Assembly (NCBI GenBank): GCA_015350385.1
Contig: WNKI01000001.1
Coordinates: forward strand, 11,182,666-11,218,887
DNA: 36,222 bases
Reading direction: 5' to 3'
Source of the DNA: Aculops lycopersici
Lineage: Eukaryota > Arthropoda > Arachnida > Trombidiformes > Eriophyidae
Part shown: one piece after another, positions 10,840 to 21,404 of the stretch
Layout: each line of letters begins with the position of its first letter
Position numbering within the stretch: the stretch's first letter is position 1
The notes under the pieces: generated by a model
What the model saw: the letters and a program-made list of their open reading frames with translations, nothing else
Databases searched by the model: none
Told to the model about the DNA's origin: nothing
Translations under genes and position numbers: made by a program

Positions 10840-11169
10840 TGGTTAGTGGAAACTTGGCGAATAGCCAACAGTGTGAGACACATTTACATTAGCCAGTTGA
10901 TTCCTTTTCTCTAGATTTTCCAGATAAACTTCAACACAAACACAACAAGTGCCGCCACTTTTTCATTCATGCAAGGAGAAAACGAGCGAAAGTTATTATG
11001 CAGAAAAATCCATTACAATTTCTCGCGCGCCAACTACCTCATGTCGCGTCTAGACTCTCGAGTTATGAATGCTATTGCGCCATCATTTGCTTACCGTTCC
11101 ATTGTGTGTAATATAACAATATCAAAATGAGGAAAGAGTTTGGCCGGCAAGAGATCTCTAGTGAAACTT

Positions 11170-11238
11170 TGGAGTATCGAGCTTGCCATTGAGCTTGGCT
11201 CGGCTCTGCTCAATGGCAATCCTCTGAGCTGATCTCCA
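11170..11238 (+). other. Imperfect hairpin, about 70 nt
   Basis: TTGCCATTGAGC (11183-11194) pairs perfectly with GCTCAATGGCAA (11208-11219) across a 13-nt loop. Beyond a bulge, GGAG-ATC on the left can pair with GATCTCC on the right. The size is similar to a microRNA precursor, but nothing proves transcription or processing. Confidence 0.3.
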
Positions 11239-14200
11239 ATTTTTTCTTTTTTCTTCTAAATCCAGATTCAGATTCCGAGGGCGAAAGTAACAGCTAACTT
11301 GAGCTAAAAATACATATTAACTCTCGAGTAATTGTGTCTAGTTTTTTCTTCTTGAACTTGCTGTCCGCTCGCCGTCTAATTGGCCTCCGTATTGTGCGTT
11401 TTCTGTTCCTGTTTCCATTGCACATCCACTAGCAGTGTCAGCTCGTTGTGTGGATGAGTCCCAGGAAGTGTGGCCAGTTTGCGCGTTGAGTCTAAAGCTA
11501 ACCGCTTGAACTTAGGAGGAACTTTTAGAGAAAGAACTGTATCAAAGGGAAAAGGCAGTGGATTTGCATTCATTCGGGCCCAAGTCAGAGCAAGTTCTTC
11601 GAACTCGAGTTTGCCTTCTCTCTTCTCCTCTTACTTTCACTTTTAGTTTAGTTGCAGTGGCAGCGACTAAAATGGCGGCGGGGCAATTAGTTGAAGTGGT
11701 CACTTGAAACAATAACAAACATAACAAGGAAATCAGATTGAAGCTGACCGACCGGCACTCGAGATTTGAGGCAATGCAAACTCCTCGCCTTTTCATCGCT
11801 CAGCATTCGGGCCAGTAGCACCTGCCTCTTTAATGCCAACCAGCTGATCGAACTGAAAGATAAGTTTGGTTTGGGTTAGATTAGCGAGCGATCCAGACAA
11901 CAATAGCAATCGCTCGCCACTTGAATTAACTCTTCGCCTCGTCGATCTGTTGTGCAAAAGAAGCTGGTGTTAGTGGCAGAGAGATGGAAGTGGCAGTCAC
12001 CTGCAAGCAAAGGAGGACAACAAAGATGGTTGGAGATTTTGCACGCACAGGTGGAAGTGATGCCGTCCGCCGTTTGCGCCATGAATGCGACCACTTTAGC
12101 TAATAGCGTAACCATAGCACACAGGTGGTGGTTGCGCGCTGAAACGGCCCCTGGTCAGTGATCGCACAAGATGTTGCCATTTCCTCTTGTGCTGCTCCTC
12201 TATCCGCTGCGTGCGTGTGACAGACGGCAAGATGCTCGCTCAGATTGGAAGGCATCACTGCTTATCTATCTTCTTGTGTGGTGTCCTCTTTTGTCTTCTC
12301 ATGTTACACAATCCGCTCGTTGTGTGTCTCGTCGTTTCCGCTCCGATTAACAGCACTGAAGTAAGTTTGAGCCGAGGTATCGACGTCGTTGCCGTTAGCC
12401 GAGGAGGACGATCGATTTTGCGCGACCATCCGTTGAGCTCGCCTGCGTGGCCGGTGGGAATTGTGTCACGATCTTTCGGAGAATGGTCGCCATTTTAGTC
12501 ATTGGGAGAGCAATCTTTTGGTTGCCCAACTTCCTGCCTACTTGTTAACCACTCGATGGCCACTCGACAGACAGTCGGATAGGGAGGCGGCGCCGCTAAC
12601 AAGTGTTGCGTCAACATGTCTAGTTTTTGGAGGAGGACAGAGAGAAAGTTGATTGTGATTCCGATTCCCGATTTTCGAACGAAAAAAACTCGACTTATCT
12701 TCAGTTGTCCGCTCACTTGACTCTCTAACCGATACTTTTGTTCTTCGTTTGTTTATCTATCCCTTTGTCTGTCCACTTAACTCCATGAGGCGATTTGTTA
12801 ACTCTCCTTCTCTTTCCCCAATCTGAAGCAATTGAACACTCAAATGACATTAGACTTCTTCACCTCCGCTGAGAGTTAACTTGCAGTTGGCCTGTAGGCG
12901 AGCAGATGGCATCGACAAAGAAGATGGTGGAAAACAAACAACAATGATTATCTCGATGCTCGGTAGCCTCAAAAAAGGGCTAGTCTAGTTTTAAGCAGTT
13001 GACTTCAGAGACGAGAAGAGGAGAGAGTTTAGATAGAGATCTGAAACGCGCGGTAACATTACAAATTACACCCGCTTAGCGACTCTTCTTCTATTTTAAC
13101 TGCAAGTTACAAATTTCATTGTGTTTCTTCTTCGTCCTCTTCTTCATCTTGGCGCTCGATTGCCGGGTTACCTGAGACTCTTGCCAGCCACTCCACTTGA
13201 CTCCACTCGCGACTTGTGAGTTCAGTTGGTTCCTCGTTTGGGTTAACGCAAACAGCTGCAATTGATCGGATGCAATTGATAGTCTGAGACAGCGGCAAAT
13301 TTTGAGCCATTACTCTCACTAAACTCTTCTAAACTTTTCCATCCCTTTAAACTCAGGTAGATTGTTTGAGTTTTGTGTGAGTGTGAGTGTGTCCAGCGAT
13401 TTCGGAGAAAAAAGCATCCAAACTGCGGCGAAAGTTTTCTCTCTCCCCTCTTCTTTTTTACTCTCATCCTCTTGGCATAGCCACAAATATAACAAGTTGC
13501 TGCTGCCGCTGGAGCTTATTGTTGCCTGCGTCCTGTCCTGTCATTTCTCGCTCCTTCTCGCCTATTAGCTCGCTAAACCACCGCCAGCAACCAAACCGAT
13601 CGCTTGGTTAGCCGAATGCTGCTGGCAAGCTAGTCGACTGACTCGAAGGGCCAAAAGCTATTCAGCTTAACTAGACATAATTGATGCCTCATGCCGGAAG
13701 ATGAGCGGCAAATGCGCGTCCGCATCAACTGGCAACTCCAACAAGCGAACGGACGCTCCGCGATGGTTGTGGCACACAACAAGTGGCCGAGGAGTCTCCC
13801 TCTCTCTACCCATCTCTTTGAAGTCAGCTTGTACACTACTACTACCACTACTAGCAGAGGAGACGGTGAGACAGCAAACTGAATAGAGCTAAACTGAACT
13901 GAATGCTCATCCCCATCGATCGTCCTGCACCCTGACGTCTTGCCAGTGGGATTAGCCAGCTTGCTAGCTTGGTGTTACCTATTGCCTTCTGTGACTGATG
14001 TTTCCTAGTAACCCCTAAGCGCGACACTCCAGCTCACGAATCTCCTTGTGGCGGCTCATTGTGACGGACAAGAGGAGTTTTGGGCGCCGCTTCCACTGGA
14101 GCACACTACAAGAGTTGATGTGTTCATGCTCATCATCATTGTGATTTCGCCTTCATCTAGTTGAGCAGTTAACTAGACGACTGACAGAGGAGAGACTCGT

Positions 14201-14810
14201 CTCTCGTTTTCCGTAATGGACAGCGGATCACGAAGTTCAGTGGGCACCGCTGATGCTACTTTCTCTCTTTCTATGTCCGAGTTCAGTTGAGTTGAGTTTA
14301 GTCAAGTTCGGTCAAGTCAAATTTAGTCCATTTGGAAAGCTTAGCGTAAAAAGTTTGCTAGAAAAAGTCACACATTGGCGAGCGGCTTTTGTGAGCAGCG
14401 AGCGACCAGCAGTTTACCTGTTGAGCTAGTCAATTTGCTGCCCAAGCAAAAGTGAGCGATTCGCCGGCTAATTGAAATCTCATCAAGTCTTTTGTGCGCT
14501 CTCCTCCGGCCTGCTCCTCTCCCTTTTTGGTGCGCTATTTACAGTACAACCAAACACACGTAAAGGCGAAGAAGCCTTGCCATTCGCTGCGAACATTATT
14601 ATTTCGTGTTATGTAACATCAATCAACTAACCAAAACCATAACAACAACAACAAAACTCTCCCTTTCCATCTCGCCACTGCAACTCTACTTTCGCTAGCT
14701 CACTCACTCACACCAGAGCTCAACGACCAGACAAGATTCATTCAAATCAACAGGCCGCAGTTGATGTACTCGCGAAACTAATGAGATAATCGAGTGTTGC
14801 CGCCGCTGAT

Positions 14811-14946
14811 GACGACGACGACGACGACGACCAGGTAACAAAACCGAGAGCACACAGAGCGGACACCAAGCTGAAGACTTGACAAGTGGCCCGTTAGGAT
14901 GAATGCGATACGAACAGAATGGAATGGAATAGAATAGGATAGAATG
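14811..14946. repeat. GAC trinucleotide run and nearby GAATR pentamers
   Basis: GAC x7 at 14811-14831, followed about 90 bp later by an irregular run of GAATG/GAATA/GGATA pentamers around 14920-14946. Both lie upstream of the large gene and are probably slippage products. Confidence 0.7.
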
Positions 14947-15266
14947 ACATTACGTGAGCACAGGCATCAGGCGTATGGTCGAATCAACTCATCGAAAGTT
15001 AGCGATGCTTCAGCAACTCAATTTAAAAGCAACAGCACGACAAGTGGTCGGCTGCTTCGCGTTAAGTTAAACGCATGAAAATTCGTGCTCGATTAACAAG
15101 CTGAATGCTCACGAGATCCCGGCGCTGAAACTAAACTGAGGGGGTGACGACGATCGCAGGTAGCGCACGTCAAAGTGAAAACGCACTTCATAGCTGCAGA
15201 GGGGAACCGTAGATCACACACAAAGAGCAAGTGGAAAAGAAAGAAAGAGGAGATTCACTAATTCAA

Positions 15267-16725
15267 ATGGAACTAGTCAGCGCAGGTGGCAGCGACAAGT
15301 GTCGTCACAACTTTTCCGGTGCAATTGTGATGGACTCAACGGCAGCAACAAGCAGACAAAGATCCTCTATTACATGTACCATGAGCGCCACTAGTCACAG
15401 CTCATGCAATACAAGCGCCAACAACAGGTGCCAACAGCCGACATCGCGAGCCAGCGACACCGCGGCGGCATCACAAACAGGTAGCCAGCAGGTGAGACCG
15501 ACCGGAACAGTTCTAAATTTGCAACCGCGCGCAAGACGACGACAGCTAGCGAGCGACGAGAGCAAAAGTGTTTCTCTTGTATGCAAAAAAGTATCTGAAA
15601 AAGCTAATAGACTTGCACCATTGTCATCGTCAACGTCGACGGGCGCTGCGGTTGCGACCACCTGTAGCTTGGGCGCGGGTTGCAAGACTAGCTGTTGCTC
15701 AGGCGACGCGTCCTCAGTGGGTGGTTGTCAGTCGTGTTGTTGCTACTATTACTGCGCAAGTAATGCCATTGGTTCAAAAAATCAAGCTTTCAAATTGAAA
15801 ACTGCCGATGATATTGCTGCATCAAACGGAAGCATTCCTACTTTCGATGTTCGTGATGCCAAAAGTTCTCGAGGCAACAGTAAGTCACAGAATACTCATA
15901 GTTGTCAAGTTAGAATGATAGGTGAACGCGAAAATATGCTTGCCTCAAAGATGCGAAGATTTAAGACCAAGTTATCGTTGACTGGCGAGAGGGTTGTAGA
16001 TATTCGAGAGCGTAATAACGATAAAACTAAATCAAGTCAACAAGAGCGAAACCAGGACAAGAGTAACTGTTGTTGTCGCCAAACTGAAGCTACAAAGACA
16101 AAACCAAATCCATCAGCAACAAAAGGCTGCCTTCAAAATGCATCTCTATCCTCAGATTGCGATGAGTGCGCAAAGTGTCAGCTAATTGCGCGCTGGACTT
16201 CCGCTCAAGCAAAACTAATCAACCTGAGCTGCCGCACGAGCCAGCAACGGCAGCAACAACAAGTTGTTGCTAGTCAGCGAGCAAGTGATTCAGACAGACA
16301 ACATCAAGCGCATCAACAGGTGACCTTCAAGAGCTCGACTCGAGGCCAAGCGGAGCTGCCAATGAGCGATAACGGCGGCGGCGGCGATAAGCAAATGCCT
16401 CCGGTTAGCTCTTCGTGGCCACAGCAGCAACAAAGAATCAATCAATCCCTTATTTCGAGGCACCAGACAAGCGATGAAGAGGATGAGGAGGGAGAGATTA
16501 GCTCGCTTACGATAAGTTCTTGTGAGGAAGATAATGATCACAATGAAACCATTAACCTTCGTCGACAGGACAAGTGGTCAATTTTCTCGTGTTACGAGTC
16601 GGCGAGTCCGCAGCCAACAAATACGGACACAGAAACAGCAACTTCCTGTAGTAATAGCGAGGGAGACAAAACGCAGAAACCCACCGCCGACAATCTACTG
16701 GTGCCAAGACAGCAGCAGCAGCAGC

Positions 16726-16771
<46 letters not shown>

Positions 16772-19598
16772 GAAACTGAGACTGCGACCCGATCGATCCC
16801 GAGTCCACGTAGTGATGGGCGTGCCGCCGCCGCCTCCTCCTCCGCCGCCGCCAATCCCGCCCCAACGAGGCGGCAGGTGGTCGAGTTTGCGCCGACGCCG
16901 GCCGGTGATTGCCACTTCCGGTATCACTGTCTCCATCCCGTCGGGTCCCGTCACGCCCACCAGGATTGCAGCTACTTGCCACCCGAACAGGAAGAGACGA
17001 CAGGCGCCAATGCCGCCCTCAGCTGTCCAGCCGGCGAACAGATTTTTGCTAGTTTCGAGCTCAAATATGAATTCTCACCAAGCACCGGCCACAAGTGCAG
17101 CCGATCTAATTTTAAGCGGAAACGCATCGCCAGACAGCGATAGTGGCGCCGGAACGGGAGACCATTCGGCCTCATCGCTGCCCTCCTCGTCCGCCTCATC
17201 GGTTAGCTCGACCAGCGGATGCCCACCTGTCACGTCATCGCCAAAATTGTTAACCGAAGCCGAAGCTTTCTCCATCGAGTGCGCACTAAAATCGCACAAG
17301 TCCTCCATTTACGTTTGCGGCTGCATGGCAAACTTGTACTTGACCAAAACTCAGCTGGTCGACAACGGACGCACCTCGAGACCTGGCGCCGAGGGCTGGC
17401 AACTGAGCCGAACAGGGGTGCCCGTGTTGACCTTCAATTCTGGCCTAACGCGAAATAGATCTCGTCGCCAGTTGAGCATAAGTTTGACTGAACGCGGCTC
17501 TGGATTTGTCCTCTGGTCGGATGTCATTGATCACCTGAGCAACTATCGGCCATTTAGCAACTCAGTTCTAGGCTCCGATTCCACTTCTAGCAACCCGAAG
17601 TCTGGTCAACAGAAACTCTCTTTAGTCGGTAGTCAAGACCCAACCACCTGTGACTCGTTCCATGTCATGTATTTGTCAACTAATCATAGAATTATGGTTG
17701 GTCTCTCGTTTGATGACGCGACCTGCGCGAGGTTATTCCTGAAACAGGTTGAGCTGGTCACCTCAGATCCGGCCAACATTTCGCTGACTGGACCTAAGTT
17801 GGCCCACCGACTTGGCGTCACCAGGAGTCGCTTGAGTCGCCTATTGTTGAGCAGCAGCGGTGGCAGCAGTAGTATTAGTAGTTCAGAGAAAAAGTTGCGC
17901 CAAAACCAACTTCTAGTCAAGAAGCTAGCTTCGAAATCTTCCAAGTCAAAGACTGAGGATTCAAATCAATTTAATATGAAGTTTCAAGCACAAAGCGGAA
18001 ACGACTCGCTCACTCAATCCTCATGGTCAACATTGAAAAGAGCAATGCGCTTTGGCCACCAACATAGGCACTCGATCAATCGACGCCATCTGGCGTCATT
18101 GGAGCAGCAAGTTAATGGTGATTCCTTTGAACAACAGCATCAGCACGTTGCCGCAATCTTCATGCCCAAACCGCTGGCCTTACTCGCCTCGGCAGGTAAG
18201 ACTTACAATCAGAAATCGGGGGCAAGGGTGTCCAAGTCGTCGATTCTGCTAACTAGTGGCAAGAGGTGCAGCAAGCGAATGCCGCGCAAGTGCGACATTT
18301 CCGCTCCGTGTCTATTTCAGCACGTAACTCGCGTTGATATCAACGGTTTAGATCAATTGTATTCAAAGTCGCTGATAACACCAGTAGTAGAGGGAGGAAA
18401 ATTGGGGAAAAAGGCAGAGGTTGAGGTGGCTGTTGGAAACCAGTCGAGTCAATGGCGACAGCAAAGTTCAATCAATCAACTAGATTGTTCGAGGGATAAC
18501 AGAGGCAATGAGCGAGTTGCTGCTGGATCGCCGACGTTAAGTTGCGCAAACGAGGCGCAGACAACAATTGAATTTGGCGCCAATCGATTGGCTGGTTGCA
18601 GTTTAGATAAGGATCAAGGTGCTGAAAACGAGCAACTGGAGCAAAAGCACCACCAACACCACCACCGCCAACAACAACAACAACAGCAACAACAACATGG
18701 ATCTCGACAGCCAACCGAGTCAACAGGAAGTGAATTGTGCAACGATGACGACCACGACCAAAACTATGACGACAACGACGTCGAGTCACCTGTAATGATT
18801 CTCAATGATTATCGCAACTACCATCAACGACTCCAAAAGAGCAACACCACCACCAAGTGGAACGAGACTCACCTGTCCGCTTCGGGGTCGACCTCTTCAG
18901 GTTCGGCCGAGTTGGCAGGTGGGAGAAAAAAGCAGGCAGATCATCGATCAGACCCAACGACTGGTACAATATCGACCAGTTCTAGCTCATCGCCACCGCC
19001 GTCGACCTCGTGTTGCTCCAACTCACTGTCGAGCCGGAGTTTTAGCACCCACAACGAGACGGAACCGAGCCACGCCCTCCCGATATACGCCAGGCCCAAC
19101 CGAAACCCGGGACCCCGGACGCCGCAGCGGAAAGAGTCGGAGTTGGTTCGGCAGGGCCACTCTAAACTGCATCAAAAACACCAAAGCTCCCCACGCCACT
19201 CGTCCGCCAGTGGAATGCCAGCGCCGCCCCCACAACCAAGCCGCGATAAAGCAACAGTCGATGCATCGTCAAGCCCAGTGGCAGGAAATAATAAAATCCA
19301 AGCGATAATAAGGGAACTGGAGTCGCAAACTTCAACGGAATTGGTGGACGCAAAGAGGAAGTTGATGGCGGACATTGCCAATCAGGTGATGGCATGTCAA
19401 AATGCGCGGCACGCTGCTAATGCAGCCGCGGCCGCCGGGTCAACCTTCAGCTTCGCCGCTAGGAATGGTGTTACTACCTCCGGTCTCCGAGGCAACAACC
19501 AGTCAGGGTCAGCGAGGACAGCCACCACCACCACCACAACAACAGAGACGACAAGTTCCAGGGCGACGAGTCAGTTGGCTTCTATCTCGCGTTTGTAG
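15267..19598 (+). CDS. Large disordered protein with EVH1/PH-like domain and CRIB-like motif (WASP-like N-terminal modules)
   Basis: An uninterrupted frame of 1443 codons. The ATG at 15267 (A at -1 and -2, G at +4) is the first in frame after TAG at 15210, and it is chosen over a GTG at 15231. Layout: an 8-Cys cluster at residues 139-163; CXXCXXC near 295; an acidic Ser/Glu stretch near 400-428; poly-Gln 482-502; poly-Pro from about 520 (ten Pro, then IPP), a profilin/SH3-type ligand; an EVH1/PH-like domain at about 680-844, starting SIYVCGCMANLYLTK, with GWQLSRTGVPVLTF, a Trp-containing FVLWSDVIDHL and a C-terminal helix FDDATCARLFLKQVEL. Next is a basic cluster (KRCSKRMPRK) directly before a CRIB-like motif at 1011-1024, ISAPCLFQHVTRVD (pattern I-S-x-P-x2-F-x-H). 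A His/Gln tract (~1130) and a helical segment near the C-terminus (KIQAIIRELES) follow. EVH1 then basic-CRIB is the WASP arrangement, which binds Cdc42/Rac. No WH2-acidic tail is visible. I believe similar uncharacterised arthropod proteins exist but cannot name one. Confidence 0.85.
16710..16772 (+). repeat. Poly-Gln tract, (CAG)5(CAA)15(CAG)1
   Basis: Encodes 21 consecutive Gln in the large protein. The mixture of pure CAG and pure CAA blocks shows expansion within each block. In other frames and on the opposite strand it creates poly-Asn, poly-Cys, poly-Val and poly-Leu frames, which are artefacts. Length is expected to vary between individuals. Confidence 0.95.
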
Positions 19599-19621
19599 GC
19601 TGCCCACCGGCCTAACGACCG

Positions 19622-19631
19622 CACAGGTGAG
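19622..19631 (+). other. Consensus splice donor just after the stop codon
   Basis: ACAG|GTGAGC sits about 25 bp after the TAG of the large ORF. A donor this good in the 3' UTR could mean a 3'-UTR intron or an alternative last exon. It may also be chance, since AATAAA signals follow shortly. Confidence 0.25.
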
Positions 19632-19766
19632 CTATTTAGTTAGTGCGTCAGGCCGAGGCTCTTGTTGGAACTAGACTTTGACTCGACCAGGTAAATTGTT
19701 ATTGTCGCGTGGCAAGCAAACTTGCGGGACGGGTTATCTGGCAAAGTTATTAAAGTGGAGCCCGTC

Positions 19767-19772
19767 AATAAA
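19767..19772 (+). promoter_or_regulatory. Poly(A) signal of the large gene (proximal)
   Basis: AATAAA about 170 bp after the stop codon at 19598, at a normal distance for a 3' end. Confidence 0.55.
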
Positions 19773-19904
19773 GATATAGTGAGATGACGACAGCAACAGC
19801 AACAGCAACAACGACAAACACTATCCGGCTGGCAAGCCTTCATCACATCGCTAGAAGAGCGCGCGCGCCTAGCGACTTCCGTTTAGTTATGCGCCAACGA
19901 GAAC

Positions 19905-19910
19905 AATAAA
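19905..19910 (+). promoter_or_regulatory. Poly(A) signal of the large gene (distal)
   Basis: A second AATAAA about 310 bp after the stop, overlapping a further AATAAT. It could give an alternative, longer 3' UTR. Confidence 0.45.
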
Positions 19911-20208
19911 TAATCGCCGATACCCAGTTCAGCGAGCCCAAGTTCAAAGCGTTTGGTTGGTTGGCATTAGATGGAGCGAACCGACCGCAAGCGTCGCCAA
20001 ATAATAACACGACTGAATACTTTCACTCGCGCTACTTATACTTTTGCCAATGAAAGTATAGCGTGGCGCAGGTATTTTCAATTTCGCTACCACTGTTACT
20101 TTTGTACAGCTTCCGGCGAGCAAAGGAGCTAAGCTCATCGGGGGTGACGACCACCAAGCGGCAACCGCCTCAATTTAGTGCCCTTCATGAGCTTGCTTTG
20201 CCTTGCAG

Positions 20209-20484
20209 CTTAACTGGTGGTTGGTGGTGGTGCTGCGGTGCAGCGGAGGCAACAACAAAACCACCTCCGTTGCTGCTCATATTGATTATAATGTTGATGG
20301 AGCTAATGTTGATGATGGAACTCAATCAATATTCCCGCTCTCTATTTGCCTGCTTTACCTGTACCTTTTCTCTCTGCTACTTTGGCCATTGTTAGCCGCC
20401 AATGTTGCAGCGCCACTAATAATAAAAAGCGCATCCCAATATGATGATCGCTCGGCGGTTAGCGGATCCCCTAGTCGACGTCAG
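20209..20484 (+). CDS. Possible internal exon, 92 codons, with hydrophobic segment
   Basis: An open stretch flanked by a good acceptor (pyrimidine-rich, ending CCTTGCAG) and a good donor (TCAG|GTAATG), both in phase 0. The translation has polar ends around a strongly hydrophobic segment of about 20 residues (PLSICLLYLYLFSLLLWPLL) that could be a membrane helix or signal anchor. I recognise no family and see no clear partner exon. It lies 300 bp after the distal poly(A) signal of the large gene. It may be a chance frame. Confidence 0.22.
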
Positions 20485-21386
20485 GTAATGATGTTGGCAG
20501 CCGCCAGCGTGTGTGGCCAATCTTCCGACTCCTTGTTGCCGGCTCGCTCCCATTTGCCTCTCATATAAGTTCAGCTCATCACGTCTAATGCAAACAGTCA
20601 GTCTTGCGATTGTTGCAATGTAACAACAACAGTAGCAGCAGCATCCCAAAACGAGCAACCGCAGCGCCAGCTCCACTTCTAGCCTCTCTCCCATCTCAAC
20701 CACCCACTGCCCCTTGGCAATTTGAATTGATGAAGTCTCGCTCGGAGCCAAAGTTTGCGGAGGTTTCAATTGTTGCCACTCTTATGCTGCTACTACTTCC
20801 CCTGCCGCTGCCGCCGCCTAAGTTTACTCATTGTTAGTCGCAAATCGCGACTCCCAAGTTGAAGTCCAAGTTCCTCACTCTCTCGCTTGGGTCCCGCAAT
20901 GACTAGTAACGGCGGCGGCGGCAACAGCGCCGCTCGTTATTCAAATGAGTTGTCGTTGGGGTTGGTTTTTGTGTCAAAGTTTGGCAATGGGTTTCGCGCG
21001 CGCAACTTGAAGCGGCCACCCACTCGTGGACGAGAGGCGAAGCAGCCGGACGAGCTTATGCGAGTTGCTTGGCAAGTCGGGCAACCAAATCAAAGCCAGC
21101 CAAGTGGAGCGGAGAGTTTATATTGAGTTTTAGTTGGTTGGTCGGTCGGTTAGTTGGTTTGAGTTGGGATTGGAATTAAAGCTGGAGCTAGAGAGGAGAG
21201 GAAGAATGCAAACAACTGAGTTCAGTTAGTGTTCTTGTGGCTGGCAAATTTCCTTGCTGCCCCTTTGGTGGTAGCAAAAAGTTTGTCCCGCTTCTTGAAA
21301 ATCCCCGCAAAGTTACATTGGCAAAGTTGCTCTCACTAGCCGGTCGCGGGTGAAATCGTAGCTAGTAGCAGATGATTTTATATAAT

Positions 21387-21404
21387 ATTATTATTATTAT
21401 TATT
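21387..21404. repeat. (ATT)6 microsatellite
   Basis: Six ATT units preceded by TATATAATATT, an AT-rich island in otherwise GC-balanced DNA. The adjoining TATATAA could act as a TATA box, but no coding region follows closely. Confidence 0.9.

Larger units (their letters stand above)
7900..15210. other. Gene-poor region between the two protein genes
   Basis: No conserved domain, tRNA or rRNA was recognised. Open frames are short, overlap one another on both strands and lack family resemblance. It contains GTC/GAC inverted repeats at 10715-10839, a hairpin near 11170-11238, GTT and CT runs, a heptamer-like repeat of GCTCACTT near 10012-10030 and a GAATR pentamer run near 14920-14946. The last 1-2 kb presumably contains the promoter and leader of the large gene at 15267, but no clear TATA box was found. 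Confidence 0.5.

Noticed and set aside
15231..15266. Extension of the large ORF to a GTG start
   Set aside because: GTG is not a normal animal start codon; ATG at 15267 is the first ATG after the in-frame TAG at 15210.
16290..16982. Several poly-Cys, poly-Val, poly-Leu and poly-Asn frames on both strands
   Set aside because: Shadows of the CAG/CAA tract in the real Gln frame.
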